Source of the DNA: Sphingobium xenophagum NBRC 107872
Lineage (GTDB): Bacteria; Pseudomonadota; Alphaproteobacteria; Sphingomonadales; Sphingomonadaceae
NCBI RefSeq assembly: GCF_000367345.1
Contig: NZ_BARE01000040.1
Location: 1-43,638 of the forward strand
DNA length: 43,638 nt
Direction: 5' to 3'
Each line of letters begins with the position of its first letter. Position 1 is the stretch's first letter. Below the pieces are notes generated by a model. The model was not told the origin of the DNA, made no database searches, and saw only the letters and a program-made list of their open reading frames with translations. Positions 1-7,868 of this stretch are shown here, in pieces. Both the position numbers and the translations under genes were made by a program.

Positions 1-620
1 TAGGCGCTCAACAGCGCACGAAAATGAAGATCGTCACTAAAGTCTGAGCTCACGTCATCGATGAGCTTTGCGAGTGAGCCCCATGTCTCGCACACCCGCC
101 CGATTGAACCATAAGCAGGATGGGAGCGTCCGTGCTTGCGGAAATCATCAGGCGCCAGCGTTCCGTGGGTAACGAAGATAAGTGCTTGGGAGAGGTCGGC
201 CCGATCAAAGTCTTGTTCGCACAACCAAGCTCCATAGCGATGGAGCTGATTTTGAATTTCGCCCGAATCCAGTTCCTCCTCATCGACGTGGTGAAAGACC
301 TTGTTTTCGAAAAGGAGCCATGGCTGGCTCGGCTTTTTGCTATCGCCCTTATCCGGCGCCGCAATCGAGATCAGAAGGTCTGGTCTCTGCGAGCCCTGCG
401 TTCCACGGTCGATCGTGACTTGTGTGGCTATCGAAACATCTTCGAAGACGTTTGCAATGCTTTCGGCACTCTGGCCCGTCAGCCGGGAAAAAAAGGCGGC
501 AAACACGGGCTTTGGAAGGGCGCGTAATATCGCCGCGACGCATTCTGTCAGCCAATCCTCGAGATTGTTCTTCTTCTCTCTCTGGCGATACCTATAGAGA
601 TCAGTGAAAAGCTCGCTCAC
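1..620 (-). CDS. PD-(D/E)XK nuclease family protein, C-terminus beyond the window
   Basis: This leftward frame is open from a GTG at 620 to the first base of the window, so the gene is partial and its C-terminus is not seen. My translation gives about 206 residues. It shows the arrangement of a PD-(D/E)XK nuclease core: an Asp in RPDLLIS (about residue 81), then the E-x-K signature in WLLFENKV (E105, K107). A helix with Q/H/Y residues follows. The GTG overlaps the stop of the upstream nuclease gene (GTGA overlap), so the two were co-transcribed. Proteins of this type are DNA-cutting enzymes or defence-associated nucleases; the substrate cannot be told from the sequence. The fold assignment rests on motif spacing only. 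Confidence 0.65.
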   Translation of the reverse strand, partial: MSELFTDLYRYRQREKKNNLEDWLTECVAAILRALPKPVFAAFFSRLTGQSAESIANVFEDVSIATQVTIDRGTQGSQRPDLLISIAAPDKGDSKKPSQPWLLFENKVFHHVDEEELDSGEIQNQLHRYGAWLCEQDFDRADLSQALIFVTHGTLAPDDFRKHGRSHPAYGSIGRVCETWGSLAKLIDDVSSDFSDDLHFRALLSA

Positions 621-1155
621 CCGTCAGCTCCGTCGTTTGCCGAACTCGAGTAGAGTGCCGGATAGCGGGCTGCCAACCATGCTGACCAGGTAACCTCTGG
701 CCAATTGCTCAAACAGCTGAAAGCCGAGTTAGTATCGAGACAGATAAACCGATCCCTGAAAGATGGATCGATTAGGTTGGCAAACGCCTCGAAGACATCG
801 TGCCCAAAACGCGCAAGCTCGCCCCTCGCCAGCTTGAGGGCCGAATTCCCTGTCGGCGAAATATGCAGCAAAGCGACCCGATCATACTCGCTCAGCGGGT
901 CGGTCTCTGCGTGGTAGGCCGTCATCTGTTGTCGGAGAAGTTGGTACCACGGGTCGAGAAAGAAATCTGCCAGCCTCACATCCAGATCGGCCCGGATCGG
1001 GCCATGTGGGCGCTGCCAGATATTGTGGTATCGCGAGATCCTAGTGGCATCTCCTGACATGGACTTGGGATCGCGCTTGGCAGGATACCTCTCGGTATAT
1101 TTCCACTCGATGAGAAGCAGGTGTAGCTGCCCGCCGATGCGATAAGGGAGTCCGA
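617..1155 (-). pseudogene. 5'-truncated PD-(D/E)XK restriction endonuclease-like gene
   Basis: The leftward frame stays open upstream of the first ATG (1060) to about 1150. It encodes LLLIEWKYTERYPAKRD, an E-x-K nuclease signature, followed by a DPWYQLLRQQM helix. This pattern resembles the PGN_0703-type putative restriction endonucleases. The beginning of the catalytic core should lie upstream, but at about 1140-1155 the sequence changes into the ribosome-binding site and start of a rightward gene. The 5' portion therefore appears to have been lost. The 3' end overlaps the start of the next nuclease gene by 4 bases. An internal start at 1060 would drop the E-x-K motif, so the remnant is unlikely to be active. 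Family name is tentative. Confidence 0.5.
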
Positions 1156-1158
1156 TTG

Positions 1159-1797
1159 ATGCCGGAGAACTGGGCGGCGAATTTGCACCCGGATTATCGG
1201 CAACGGATTGTCGATAGCTTATCTTATTCGGATGAGCATACGCAGTCCATCGGATGGCATAAGGAACGTCTCCGTGAGGTGGATACCAAGATCCGGGCCA
1301 TCACGGACAGCAACCAGCAGTACCTGGCCCATGCCGACGTCAGCCGGGCAATTGCCAGCGTTCCCGGCAGCGCCTCGGTTGCCCTGGCCCACCCACTGTT
1401 CGACGCCAATCTGATCCCGGCCTCGCTAAGAGCTTATCTCCCCACCTCGTTTTCCATGCTCACGGACCCGGCTGTCCGCAGCCGCTACAACGAGAATTTC
1501 GTGGTTCACGAGATGCAGAAGTTCGACGGTTTCTTCTCGAACCTGGGCGGCTTCTCACTCTCCCAGGAGCAGCGCGAGGCCTGTACGCACTACCAGAAGC
1601 TGATCGGCGTGTGCATCAAGCATATCAGGGCCAGTCAGCTCACCCTCGAGATGCTGCTCGAGCGCGCCAAATCCCTGCATGACAAGCCCCGTGCACAATA
1701 CTTCGCGCGGGCCGTCTGGCTGATCACGCAAGCCTACTCGCGGAAACTCGACGAGGCCAAACGGATCGATTTCGATTCCATGAGCCGTCGGCACTGA
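1159..1797 (+). CDS. hypothetical protein (212 aa), helical
   Basis: I do not recognise this protein. The ATG at 1159 is preceded by AAGGGAG at a normal distance; a TTG at 1156 is also possible. The predicted protein is soluble, rich in charged residues and alpha helix, with no signal peptide, membrane segment or clear catalytic motif. It is followed after about 55 bases by a truncated M48 peptidase. Its start lies directly against the broken end of the leftward nuclease gene, so it may have been brought here by the same rearrangement. No function is proposed. Confidence 0.6.
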   Translation: MPENWAANLHPDYRQRIVDSLSYSDEHTQSIGWHKERLREVDTKIRAITDSNQQYLAHADVSRAIASVPGSASVALAHPLFDANLIPASLRAYLPTSFSMLTDPAVRSRYNENFVVHEMQKFDGFFSNLGGFSLSQEQREACTHYQKLIGVCIKHIRASQLTLEMLLERAKSLHDKPRAQYFARAVWLITQAYSRKLDEAKRIDFDSMSRRH

Positions 1798-1852
1798 TCG
1801 TTGCGATGCAACGCGTGTCTACATTCTTCGAGAGCCCACGTTCAACGCGACC

Positions 1853-2740
1853 ATGTCGCCGAATGGAACGATGCGCGTTTTTAGCGGCTTGCTGTTGCGG
1901 GTGCGTAGCGAAGCGGAATTGGCAGCCGTGCTAGGCCATGAGTTTGGCCATTTCGAAAAGCGGCATTCTCTCATGCAGTTCAAGGCAGCGAGAGGTGGTA
2001 GCGATTTGCTGGCCTGGAGTGCGTTGCTCGCCAGCATGTCCCCCAGTTACAATACCCAGAGAGCTTACCAAGATCTGCAAATATCAGTCTACGGCAGCTT
2101 CTTTCGCTTTGGCCGGGATCAGGAACGCGAAGCTGACCTGCTCGGGCTAGGGTATCTCAATGCTAGCGATCTGCGCCCGCAAGCTGCAGCCCAAGTCTGG
2201 CAGAATCTGATGGGTGAGATCGAGGCCTCGACAACAGCCCGAGGCATCCGGAAGCCAGACTTCAAGGCAATTGCATTCACGGCGTCGCACCCTCCTCAGG
2301 GAGAGCGGGCCGAATACCTCGCTGAGCTAGCCGATCCGTCTGCCAAAGACCGTGATGATGGAGTGGACCGCTACCGCGCAGCCATGGCAACCTGGCTCCC
2401 GATTTTTCTGCAGGACCAGATCAAGCTCAATGATTTCGGTGGCAGCGATTACCTCATCAATCGTCTGGCTGAGAACGGGTGGACCGCAGATCTATGGTTT
2501 GCACGAGGCGAGCTCTATCGCACCCGCGGCAATCAGCGCGATCTGGTGAACGCGGTGCAATTCTATCGCAGCGCGATCGGTCTCAACCCTGCATTTGCAG
2601 AGGCACATCGCGGACTGGGGTTGTCGCTTATCAAAACTGGCGAACGTGCAGCCGGCCAAGCAGCGCTTCGCACATATCTGGAGATCAAGCCCGGCGCAGA
2701 TGATGCGGGCATGATCCGACTGATGGTTCCGGGGGAGTAA
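1853..2740 (+). pseudogene. M48 family metallopeptidase with TPR tail, 5'-truncated
   Basis: The frame encodes the catalytic part of an M48 zinc metallopeptidase: HEFGH (residues 29-33 from the ATG at 1853) binds zinc, and EREADLLG (about 91-98) supplies the third ligand. A TPR-like tail lies at about residues 215-285. The family normally has a signal peptide and about 80-100 residues before HEFGH. Here the frame is still coding upstream of 1853 (it reads EPTFNAT, as in family members), but it reaches a TGA at 1781-1783 with no usable start, and no ribosome-binding site precedes 1853. The N-terminus therefore appears to be deleted. A cytoplasmic shortened product is possible but would lack export. 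The downstream secreted protein gene begins 5 bases after its stop. Confidence 0.65.
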
Positions 2741-2745
2741 TTTCA

Positions 2746-3348
2746 GTGAAGAAGACGGGCAACATTCGAGCAGCGGTGATATCCACTGCAGCCATCCTTC
2801 TCCTTGCCTCTCCGGCTGCCGCTCACAAACTGCGCGTTAGCGGCGAAGCGGTTGCGGTCGCTGACTCCGGGGTCACGGTAACACCTGGCAGAGACTGGAA
2901 TCGTCTGGACGCCAAGGCGGGCAAGAATACCGAGACCTGGACACTGGACGGGGAGCAACTCAACGACGTTACATTCTTCGGCGGGATCGAAGCTGGCAAA
3001 CCGCTGGTGAAAGAGCGCGACAGGAAGCGCGATCCGTTGCCCAAGTTTACGAGCTCGACCCTGCTCATCGAGATCCCAGAGTTATTGGAAGGGACCTACC
3101 GCACTCACAAGCAGATCGGCGCTTTCAGACTGCTGACCACGGAGCCAGCAAAGTTCCTGGGCCAGGACGGCGTGTCATTCACGTATGAATATGTGGATGC
3201 CGATTTGCTCACGCGGAGAGGTGATGCTCGGGCCGCGATCATCGCTGGCAAGCTGTACATGATCACGTTTGACGCACCGCGTCTTCATTATTTTGACCGT
3301 AGCATTTCGGATTTTCGGGCGTTGGTGAGTTCGGCCAAACTACGCTGA
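2746..3348 (+). CDS. secreted hypothetical protein (200 aa)
   Basis: The start is a GTG 5 bases after the M48 stop, with GGGGGAG in the preceding codons as ribosome-binding site. The first ~26 residues form a classical Sec signal peptide (basic KKTGNIR, hydrophobic core, SPAAA cleavage region), so the mature protein should be periplasmic or membrane-associated. No family motif is recognised; the mature part is beta-rich. Tight linkage to an M48 peptidase suggests an envelope role together with it. Two hairpins directly downstream (3356-3412) probably end transcription. Confidence 0.65.
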   Translation: MKKTGNIRAAVISTAAILLLASPAAAHKLRVSGEAVAVADSGVTVTPGRDWNRLDAKAGKNTETWTLDGEQLNDVTFFGGIEAGKPLVKERDRKRDPLPKFTSSTLLIEIPELLEGTYRTHKQIGAFRLLTTEPAKFLGQDGVSFTYEYVDADLLTRRGDARAAIIAGKLYMITFDAPRLHYFDRSISDFRALVSSAKLR

Positions 3349-3355
3349 GCCCCCT

Positions 3356-3412
3356 GCAAATCCGGCATTCTGCTGCCCGACGAACACCGGATTTGCACTT
3401 TTATGAAAGTGC
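3356..3412. terminator. two overlapping hairpins between convergent genes
   Basis: A perfect 10-base inverted repeat (GCAAATCCGG at 3356-3365, CCGGATTTGC at 3387-3396) is followed by a second perfect hairpin sharing its last two bases (GCACTTT at 3395-3401, TATG loop, AAAGTGC at 3406-3412). They lie between the stop of the rightward secreted protein and the stop of the leftward AlpA-like gene. This fits a bidirectional terminator, although the T tract is short. Confidence 0.55.
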
Positions 3413-3419
3413 TAGCCCC

Positions 3420-3638
3420 TCAGTTGGTGCCCTTGTCGCCGATCCACGCGTCAATGTCCTCCTGCGCCCAAGCAACTGCGTAGCCGCCGAGTTGGACCGG
3501 CTTGGGAAATTTCCCTTCGGCCATCCAGCGATAGATCGTCGACCGGCCCAGCCCGACACGGTGCTGGACTTCCTTGAAGCGGATGAGGCGCGTCACGCGT
3601 TTCGGCTCTGCTGGCGGCGGCATAGCACTTTCAGTCAT
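3420..3638 (-). CDS. AlpA-family helix-turn-helix protein
   Basis: This 72-residue protein matches AlpA/MerR-like small regulators: LIRFKEVQHRVGLGRSTIYRWMAEGKFPKPVQLGG..VAWAQEDIDAWI is a winged HTH with the typical RSTIYRW recognition segment. Such proteins act as excisionases or as activators of integrase genes in mobile elements. The ATG at 3638 overlaps the stop of the upstream HTH gene by 8 bases, so they form an operon; a start at 3683 would only add out-of-character residues. No integrase gene is in the window, so its target is unknown. Confidence 0.8.
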   Translation of the reverse strand: MTESAMPPPAEPKRVTRLIRFKEVQHRVGLGRSTIYRWMAEGKFPKPVQLGGYAVAWAQEDIDAWIGDKGTN

Positions 3639-4122
3639 GACGACCTCCAACGGTCGCCGCGAAGATATCCCCCAGCAGGGCATCCTTGCGCTCGAGTTCG
3701 TCGATATGATCAGCGAGGAGCCGGGCCACCCGGTGCGCGGTTCCCTTGGCCCAACGAGGCTTCACGTCGTGCACCTGGTTGCCCAAAACGCGCTCGAGAG
3801 CGGCGGGCAATTCGCAGATGAGTTCCTCGAAGAACCTGGCGATGTCGGTCTGAAGCCAGCGGGTCGCCTGGTCTCCGCCAGCTCCGAGGAACAACAGAAT
3901 GTGAGCGTGCGGGGCCATCCCGGAGGACGCCAGAATCCGCAGCGCTTCTCCCACGCTGGGGCTGCGCTCCCCGATCAGCGTTCGGCGCAGCGCATCCTTA
4001 TGAATGTCGGCCTCGCGCGCAATTTCGCAGCGGTTGCGCCCGCTCCGTTCAACAGCGGTGTGCAGCAGGTGCGCGAGCTCCTGCCGGGTTTGGGTTTCAC
4101 CAAGTACGCCCATGTCGATCAT
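3631..4122 (-). CDS. HTH transcriptional regulator beside the tra operon
   Basis: The 163-residue product begins at the ATG at 4122, which has AGAGGAGA as ribosome-binding site; the longer frame to 4200 runs through the operator and is rejected. A helix-turn-helix is visible at about residues 32-62 (CEIAREADIHKDALRRTLIGER..SVGEALRIL), like XRE/Cro-type or addiction-module antitoxin DNA-binding domains. The C-terminal half is helical with no known motif. It is read with the AlpA-like gene, divergent from traA. It is therefore a candidate regulator of transfer. A GTTC-N7-GTTC operator lies about 72 bases upstream of its start. Confidence 0.65.
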   Translation of the reverse strand: MIDMGVLGETQTRQELAHLLHTAVERSGRNRCEIAREADIHKDALRRTLIGERSPSVGEALRILASSGMAPHAHILLFLGAGGDQATRWLQTDIARFFEELICELPAALERVLGNQVHDVKPRWAKGTAHRVARLLADHIDELERKDALLGDIFAATVGGRHD

Positions 4123-4492
4123 AGCTGTTTCTCCTCTGGCTGAAATGATCGACTCGTTGGCTAAGCGAAGAGGAAGGGTGTAGGAAAATGAAAAGAACAT
4201 AAAAGGAACTTAGAGGAAGGGCCGAATCACTCCGCTTTGGCGATTCGCGCAGAAATCCGATTCCGATGCGCAAATTCCGGCAAGCCCCGCGCGGGATCCG
4301 GCCCAATTGGCGCTCTGGCCGTTCGACATTGCGCAAGGTCGGCCCGACGGGTCTTTCAAGTCGCTTTTTGCTTGGTCGCGCTGCCGCAAGAGCAGGTCTC
4401 GGTTTCCTACAGGGTCATTGAGGGATCACGAAGAACAGACAGCGAACGGCGAGGCCGCTTGCTGTTTGACCAACCTTCGAAAGGTCCTGCCC
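4123..4492. promoter_or_regulatory. divergent control region between the HTH regulator and traA
   Basis: This 370-base stretch has no convincing gene. It holds the operator at 4184-4209, the promoter of the leftward HTH-alpA pair, and the leader of the rightward tra operon. A short dyad, ACCTT-CGA-AAGGT, overlaps the ribosome-binding site of traA (about 4473-4485). I cannot place a -35/-10 pair for the tra promoter with confidence. Reading frames through it from 4237 and 4307 are extensions upstream of traA and have no support. Confidence 0.5.
4193..4209 (-). promoter_or_regulatory. GTTC-N7-GTTC operator (LexA-like), copy 1
   Basis: Read on the minus strand the site is GTTCCTTTTATGTTCTT. GTTC half-sites lie at 4209-4206 and 4198-4195 with 7 bases between them, and a weaker third (TTTC, 4187-4184) sits another 11 bases on. 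GTTC-N7-GTTC is the known LexA box of alphaproteobacteria. It lies about 72 bases upstream of the HTH regulator and in the divergent region facing traA. It is 15/17 identical to the copy at 41807-41823. Confidence 0.6.
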
Positions 4493-4807
4493 ATGAATAC
4501 CCCTGTTCAGTTTGCCCGCCGTTCCCGGCTCAAGGACTATATCCTGCCCGCTCTCGTGGCGCTCGCCGGTGCCGGTGCGGCTTATGCCGGCGCTGACACC
4601 ACCTTCGATCCGGCCCTCACCAAATTCACTGATTTCCTCGAAGGCTCGGGCGGCAAGATTCTGACCGTCCTTAGCCTTGCAGGTGGCTTGGTCGGTCTTG
4701 CCTCTGGGCGATTCTCACTTGGCCAGATCGCTGTCCCTGTGGGCGTCGGCATCGGCGTCGGCACCGGCGTGCCGATCGTCACCTCGGTCGTGACCGCGGT
4801 CATCTGA
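4493..4807 (+). CDS. traA: TraA-like F-type pilin precursor
   Basis: This is the conjugative pilus subunit. The 104-residue precursor starts at the ATG at 4493, behind GAAAGGT. It has a long leader ending in a hydrophobic stretch and AYAGAD (probable leader peptidase cleavage). The mature peptide of about 70 residues has two hydrophobic helices (KILTVLSLAGGLVGLASG and the Gly/Val-rich VGVGIGVGTGVPIVTSVVT) separated by a short basic loop, as in F pilin. It heads the tra operon, 34 bases before traL. A longer frame from 4307 is not supported by a ribosome-binding site. Identity is from topology and gene order, since pilin sequences diverge fast. Confidence 0.8.
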   Translation: MNTPVQFARRSRLKDYILPALVALAGAGAAYAGADTTFDPALTKFTDFLEGSGGKILTVLSLAGGLVGLASGRFSLGQIAVPVGVGIGVGTGVPIVTSVVTAVI

Positions 4808-4841
4808 ACAGCGGATCCGGTCACGGCGGGAGGGCGGCATA

Positions 4842-5129
4842 ATGGCTGACAAGTACCTCGTACCCCAACGGCTCGACGATCCGGAGCTCATCGGCTTCTG
4901 GACCATCGACGAGTTCGCGGGGCTGCTGATCCCCTTTGCCTGGGGGATCCTGGCGCAGCACATCTTCATCGGGATCGCTCTCGCCTTTGCGGCCTGGTTC
5001 GTCTTGCGGAAGGCGAAATCCGGAAACGCGGGCTCGGCGCTGGTGCATGCTGCCTACTGGTACCTGCCTGGGGGCTTCCTCGGGCTCAAGGCCACGCCGC
5101 CCTCCCACTGCCGTCTCCTGGCCGGCTGA
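4842..5129 (+). CDS. traL: TraL, F-type conjugation pilus assembly protein
   Basis: The product is 95 residues and begins with the typical YLVPQRLDDPELIGFWTIDE segment of TraL, followed by two membrane segments (about 28-58, with the sequence LLIPFAWGILAQ, then a basic loop). TraL is a small inner-membrane (VirB3-like) protein needed for pilus assembly. GGGAGG lies upstream of the ATG. It is read with traA and traE; the gap to traE is 11 bases and holds traE's ribosome-binding site. Confidence 0.9.
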   Translation: MADKYLVPQRLDDPELIGFWTIDEFAGLLIPFAWGILAQHIFIGIALAFAAWFVLRKAKSGNAGSALVHAAYWYLPGGFLGLKATPPSHCRLLAG

Positions 5130-5140
5130 GGGAGGACGCC

Positions 5141-5704
5141 ATGCGCGCTGAATTCGCCTACGAAGAGGCCCAGAAATACCTGCGCCAGCGCAATCGCCTG
5201 GCGGTGGCAGCCGGGGTGCTTGGGCTTGCGAGCCTGCTTGGGCTTGGTGCTGCTGCCACACGGGACCGCGAGGTTGTCCTCGTGCCCGTGACGAGCGAGC
5301 GGTTGTCGCTCACCAGTGCGGGGCCGGACGCCCATTACCTCGAACTCGTCACCCGCGACACCGCGCTGATGCTGCTCAATCGCAGCCCGCAGGGCCTCGA
5401 TTACTGGATGGGTGAGATCCTGAAGCTCGCCGATCCGGCGGCTCACGGGCAACTCAAGGGCGAGCTCGTCAAGATCGTCGAGGAGCAGCGCGGCTCCGAC
5501 ATCAGCCAGGCTTTCGTCATCCGCCGAATGGATGTCGACCCAGGCAGCCTCACTTCGACCGTCACCGGCACGCTCAAGACCTTCGTCGGCGCGCAGGTGA
5601 TCGCCAGCAATGATCGCAGCTTCCGGCTGAGCTGGAGCAGGCGGGGCCTTTCCCTCGCGCTCACCGGCTTCGAGCAGCTGCCCGACCCCAGCCAGAAGGA
5701 TTGA
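5141..5704 (+). CDS. traE: TraE, F-type transfer protein (VirB8-like)
   Basis: The 187-residue protein has a short cytoplasmic N-terminus, one membrane segment (about residues 20-41) and a periplasmic domain carrying the TraE pattern (HYLELVTRDTALMLLNRSPQGLDYWMGEIL, then GTLKTFVG). TraE is the VirB8-like scaffold of the F-type type IV secretion channel. Its length is normal for the family. The ATG at 5141 follows GGGAGG. The stop overlaps the frame leading to traK. Confidence 0.92.
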   Translation: MRAEFAYEEAQKYLRQRNRLAVAAGVLGLASLLGLGAAATRDREVVLVPVTSERLSLTSAGPDAHYLELVTRDTALMLLNRSPQGLDYWMGEILKLADPAAHGQLKGELVKIVEEQRGSDISQAFVIRRMDVDPGSLTSTVTGTLKTFVGAQVIASNDRSFRLSWSRRGLSLALTGFEQLPDPSQKD

Positions 5705-5712
5705 AAACGGCC

Positions 5713-6525
5713 ATGAGTGCTCTCACACCTTATGCTTCAACGGCGCTTGGCGCCGGTATCGCCTGCCTCAGCCTTGGCGCGACGCGGCGTATCGATACGG
5801 GCTGGAAAGCCTTCGGGCTCGCCTTTTGCGCTCTCGCGTTCAGCGCAGCCCCTGCTCGTGCTGACCAATTTGTCGAGGCAGCCGACAATGCCAAGATCGA
5901 CTGCACGCTCTCGCGCGGCGAGCTGACCCGCATTGCGCTCATCGACGATGGCTTTGCCAACGTTTCGAAGATCGCGAGCGCCTATCCCTACAACGATTTC
6001 ACGATCACCCATGAGCCGGTTCGCGGCGACATCTACATCTCGGTGCCGCCGCAATTTGCCTCGGACCGGGTGAGCTTCTTTGCCACGAGCAAGGCCGGGT
6101 TCGTCTACAAGTTCGCCTGCCGGACGGTTGCCCAGGAGGCGAGCCAAGTTTTCGTCACCAATCCGGCGCTCAAGGTCCGTGATGCCGAAGAATGGGAACG
6201 GGAAACCGGTCCAAACGATGCGGCCATCCGGCTGATCGAGGCCATGGCGGGCGACGCGGTACTGCCAGGCTTTGTCGGGCGAACCGAGCTCGGTTTGCCG
6301 CGCAAGACCGGCACCATCGAGGTCCAGCTGGTCGCAGAATACACCGGCGCCGAGCTGACCGGTCAACGCTTCCGTCTGCGCAATCTCGGCAAGGTGCCGC
6401 TCGAGCTCGGCAAGGATCGCGAAGGCCCCGCTGGCGCCATCGCCTTTGCCTACGGCCGGGACATCCTCGCCCCCAGCGAGGTGACCAGCACCTTCCTCGT
6501 CTTCCGCAAGGGAGGGCTGGAATGA
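5713..6525 (+). CDS. traK: TraK, secretin-like outer-membrane ring component
   Basis: TraK is the VirB9-like periplasmic/outer-membrane partner of TraB and TraV in the F-type core complex. The start is taken at the ATG at 5713, as the in-frame TTG at 5701 overlaps the traE stop and lacks spacing for a ribosome-binding site. The signal peptide is long, ending at SAAPARA. The mature part has the family's YNDFTITHEPVRGDIYI and FVYKFACRT segments and the C-terminal RFRLRNLG/LVFRKGG strands. Length (270 aa) is normal. Its stop overlaps the traB ATG (ATGA). Confidence 0.88.
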   Translation: MSALTPYASTALGAGIACLSLGATRRIDTGWKAFGLAFCALAFSAAPARADQFVEAADNAKIDCTLSRGELTRIALIDDGFANVSKIASAYPYNDFTITHEPVRGDIYISVPPQFASDRVSFFATSKAGFVYKFACRTVAQEASQVFVTNPALKVRDAEEWERETGPNDAAIRLIEAMAGDAVLPGFVGRTELGLPRKTGTIEVQLVAEYTGAELTGQRFRLRNLGKVPLELGKDREGPAGAIAFAYGRDILAPSEVTSTFLVFRKGGLE

Positions 6526-7868
6526 TGGCAAACGCAGACGAGCCGGCCAACGATCCGGTTCCCCAGACCTCTGAAACGGCTGATGCCAGCGCCACTCCGG
6601 AAAGCCGGCGTGAGGTTGGCAGGCGCAATCTGAACCACCAGATTGCGCAACGGCAGAAGGCCTTGCTCGCAGGCGTCGGCGCTATTGCGCTGATCGGCGG
6701 GGCAGCCTTCCTGTTCAGCGGCGACGACGACAAGAGCGCGGGCGCCTCCGGCGATACGGTGAGCATCGACACGGGCGGGCTGGTCAATCGCAACCTTTCC
6801 GAACGCGAGTTCGTCGCGACCTACGGCAACCGGGCCGATGCCCAGGACCGGGAGATCAAGGCGCTCAAGGAAGGCCAGGTTTCGCGGCCGGAGCTCGAGC
6901 AGCAGCTCGCAAGCCTCAAGGCCGAGAACAGCCAGATGCGGACCGACGGCCAGACCGCGATCGACGCCATCTCGGCCGAGAATGCCGCCTTGAAGGCGCA
7001 GCTCGATCAGACCGCGCGTGCCTCGGCAGCCGCGGCGGCGCCGCCCCCGGCCTACGGTCCCGGCGTGGCCCCTGGCGCAGCGCCTGTCCCTGGCCGGACG
7101 ACAGCGAGCGGTCCGCTGCCCGAGGAGGGCAAGGTCAGCCTGATGAGCTTCGAGACCGGCGCTGCCGGTCCCAAGAAGCCCGCCGCCGACAATGCAGCGC
7201 CGCCCCTCGTGTTGCAGGACAGCCGGGATTACCTGCCGCCCAACAGCTATGCGCCGGCGCGCGTGATCGTCGGCGTTGATGCCTCGACCGGCGTTGCCAG
7301 CCAGACCGATCCATTGCCTGTGGTACTCAGGATTACCGGGCCAGCGCGTTCGGTCATGCGGGGCGGCAAGGTGCTGACGACCGATCTCACCGGCTGCCTC
7401 GTCAATGGCGCAGCGCGCGGCGACCTCAGCAGCGAGAAGGTCTACGTGAAGCTTGCCCGCATGACCTGCGCGCAGCCTGGCGGCCGCTATGCTGTGAGCG
7501 AGGTCAAGGGCTTCATCAGCTTTGCCGGCAAGTCGGGGGTGCGCGGCCGCGTCGTCAGCCGCGAGGGCAGCCTCGTGGGCCAGGCCCTGCTTGCCGGGAT
7601 CGTCGGCGGCTTTGGTCGGGGCTTTTCCGCCAACGCCAATGGCGTCTTCACAGGCCAGATCGGCGCTGACGGCAAGCGCCAGGCGCTCTCCCCCACCGAC
7701 ATTGTCGCGGGCGGCTTTGGCCAGGGCGCGGGCGAAGCTGCCGACACGGTGAGCAAGTACCTCATCGAACGCGCCGAACAATACCAACCCGTCGTCGAGA
7801 TGCCGACCGGCATCGAGGTCGAGATCGTCTTCCTCGACGGCGTTCATGTCAGGAGCAATACGAAATGA
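6522..7868 (+). CDS. traB: TraB, core-complex protein (VirB10/TrbI-like)
   Basis: The start is the ATG at 6522, overlapping the traK stop; a second ATG follows at 6525. The 448-residue product has a cytoplasmic N-terminus, a membrane helix at about residues 48-64, a coiled coil (about 100-165), a Pro/Ala/Gly-rich stretch (about 170-190) and a VirB10-like beta-barrel domain (YLPPNSYAPARVIVGVDAST at about 240-258, then CLVNGAARGDLSSEKVYVKL). TraB spans both membranes and couples ATPase energy to the outer ring. It appears intact. A 465-codon antisense frame over it is a codon-bias shadow. The stop overlaps the next ATG (ATGA). Confidence 0.92.
   Translation: MMANADEPANDPVPQTSETADASATPESRREVGRRNLNHQIAQRQKALLAGVGAIALIGGAAFLFSGDDDKSAGASGDTVSIDTGGLVNRNLSEREFVATYGNRADAQDREIKALKEGQVSRPELEQQLASLKAENSQMRTDGQTAIDAISAENAALKAQLDQTARASAAAAAPPPAYGPGVAPGAAPVPGRTTASGPLPEEGKVSLMSFETGAAGPKKPAADNAAPPLVLQDSRDYLPPNSYAPARVIVGVDASTGVASQTDPLPVVLRITGPARSVMRGGKVLTTDLTGCLVNGAARGDLSSEKVYVKLARMTCAQPGGRYAVSEVKGFISFAGKSGVRGRVVSREGSLVGQALLAGIVGGFGRGFSANANGVFTGQIGADGKRQALSPTDIVAGGFGQGAGEAADTVSKYLIERAEQYQPVVEMPTGIEVEIVFLDGVHVRSNTK

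Noticed and set aside
4237..4596. Reading frames upstream of traA (4237-4596 and 4307-4492)
   Set aside because: No ribosome-binding site or protein-like sequence; the region is promoter and leader.
6450..7847. 465-codon open frame antisense to traB
   Set aside because: It mirrors the high-GC third positions of traB, has no ribosome-binding site and no recognisable motif; traB is fully supported on the other strand.
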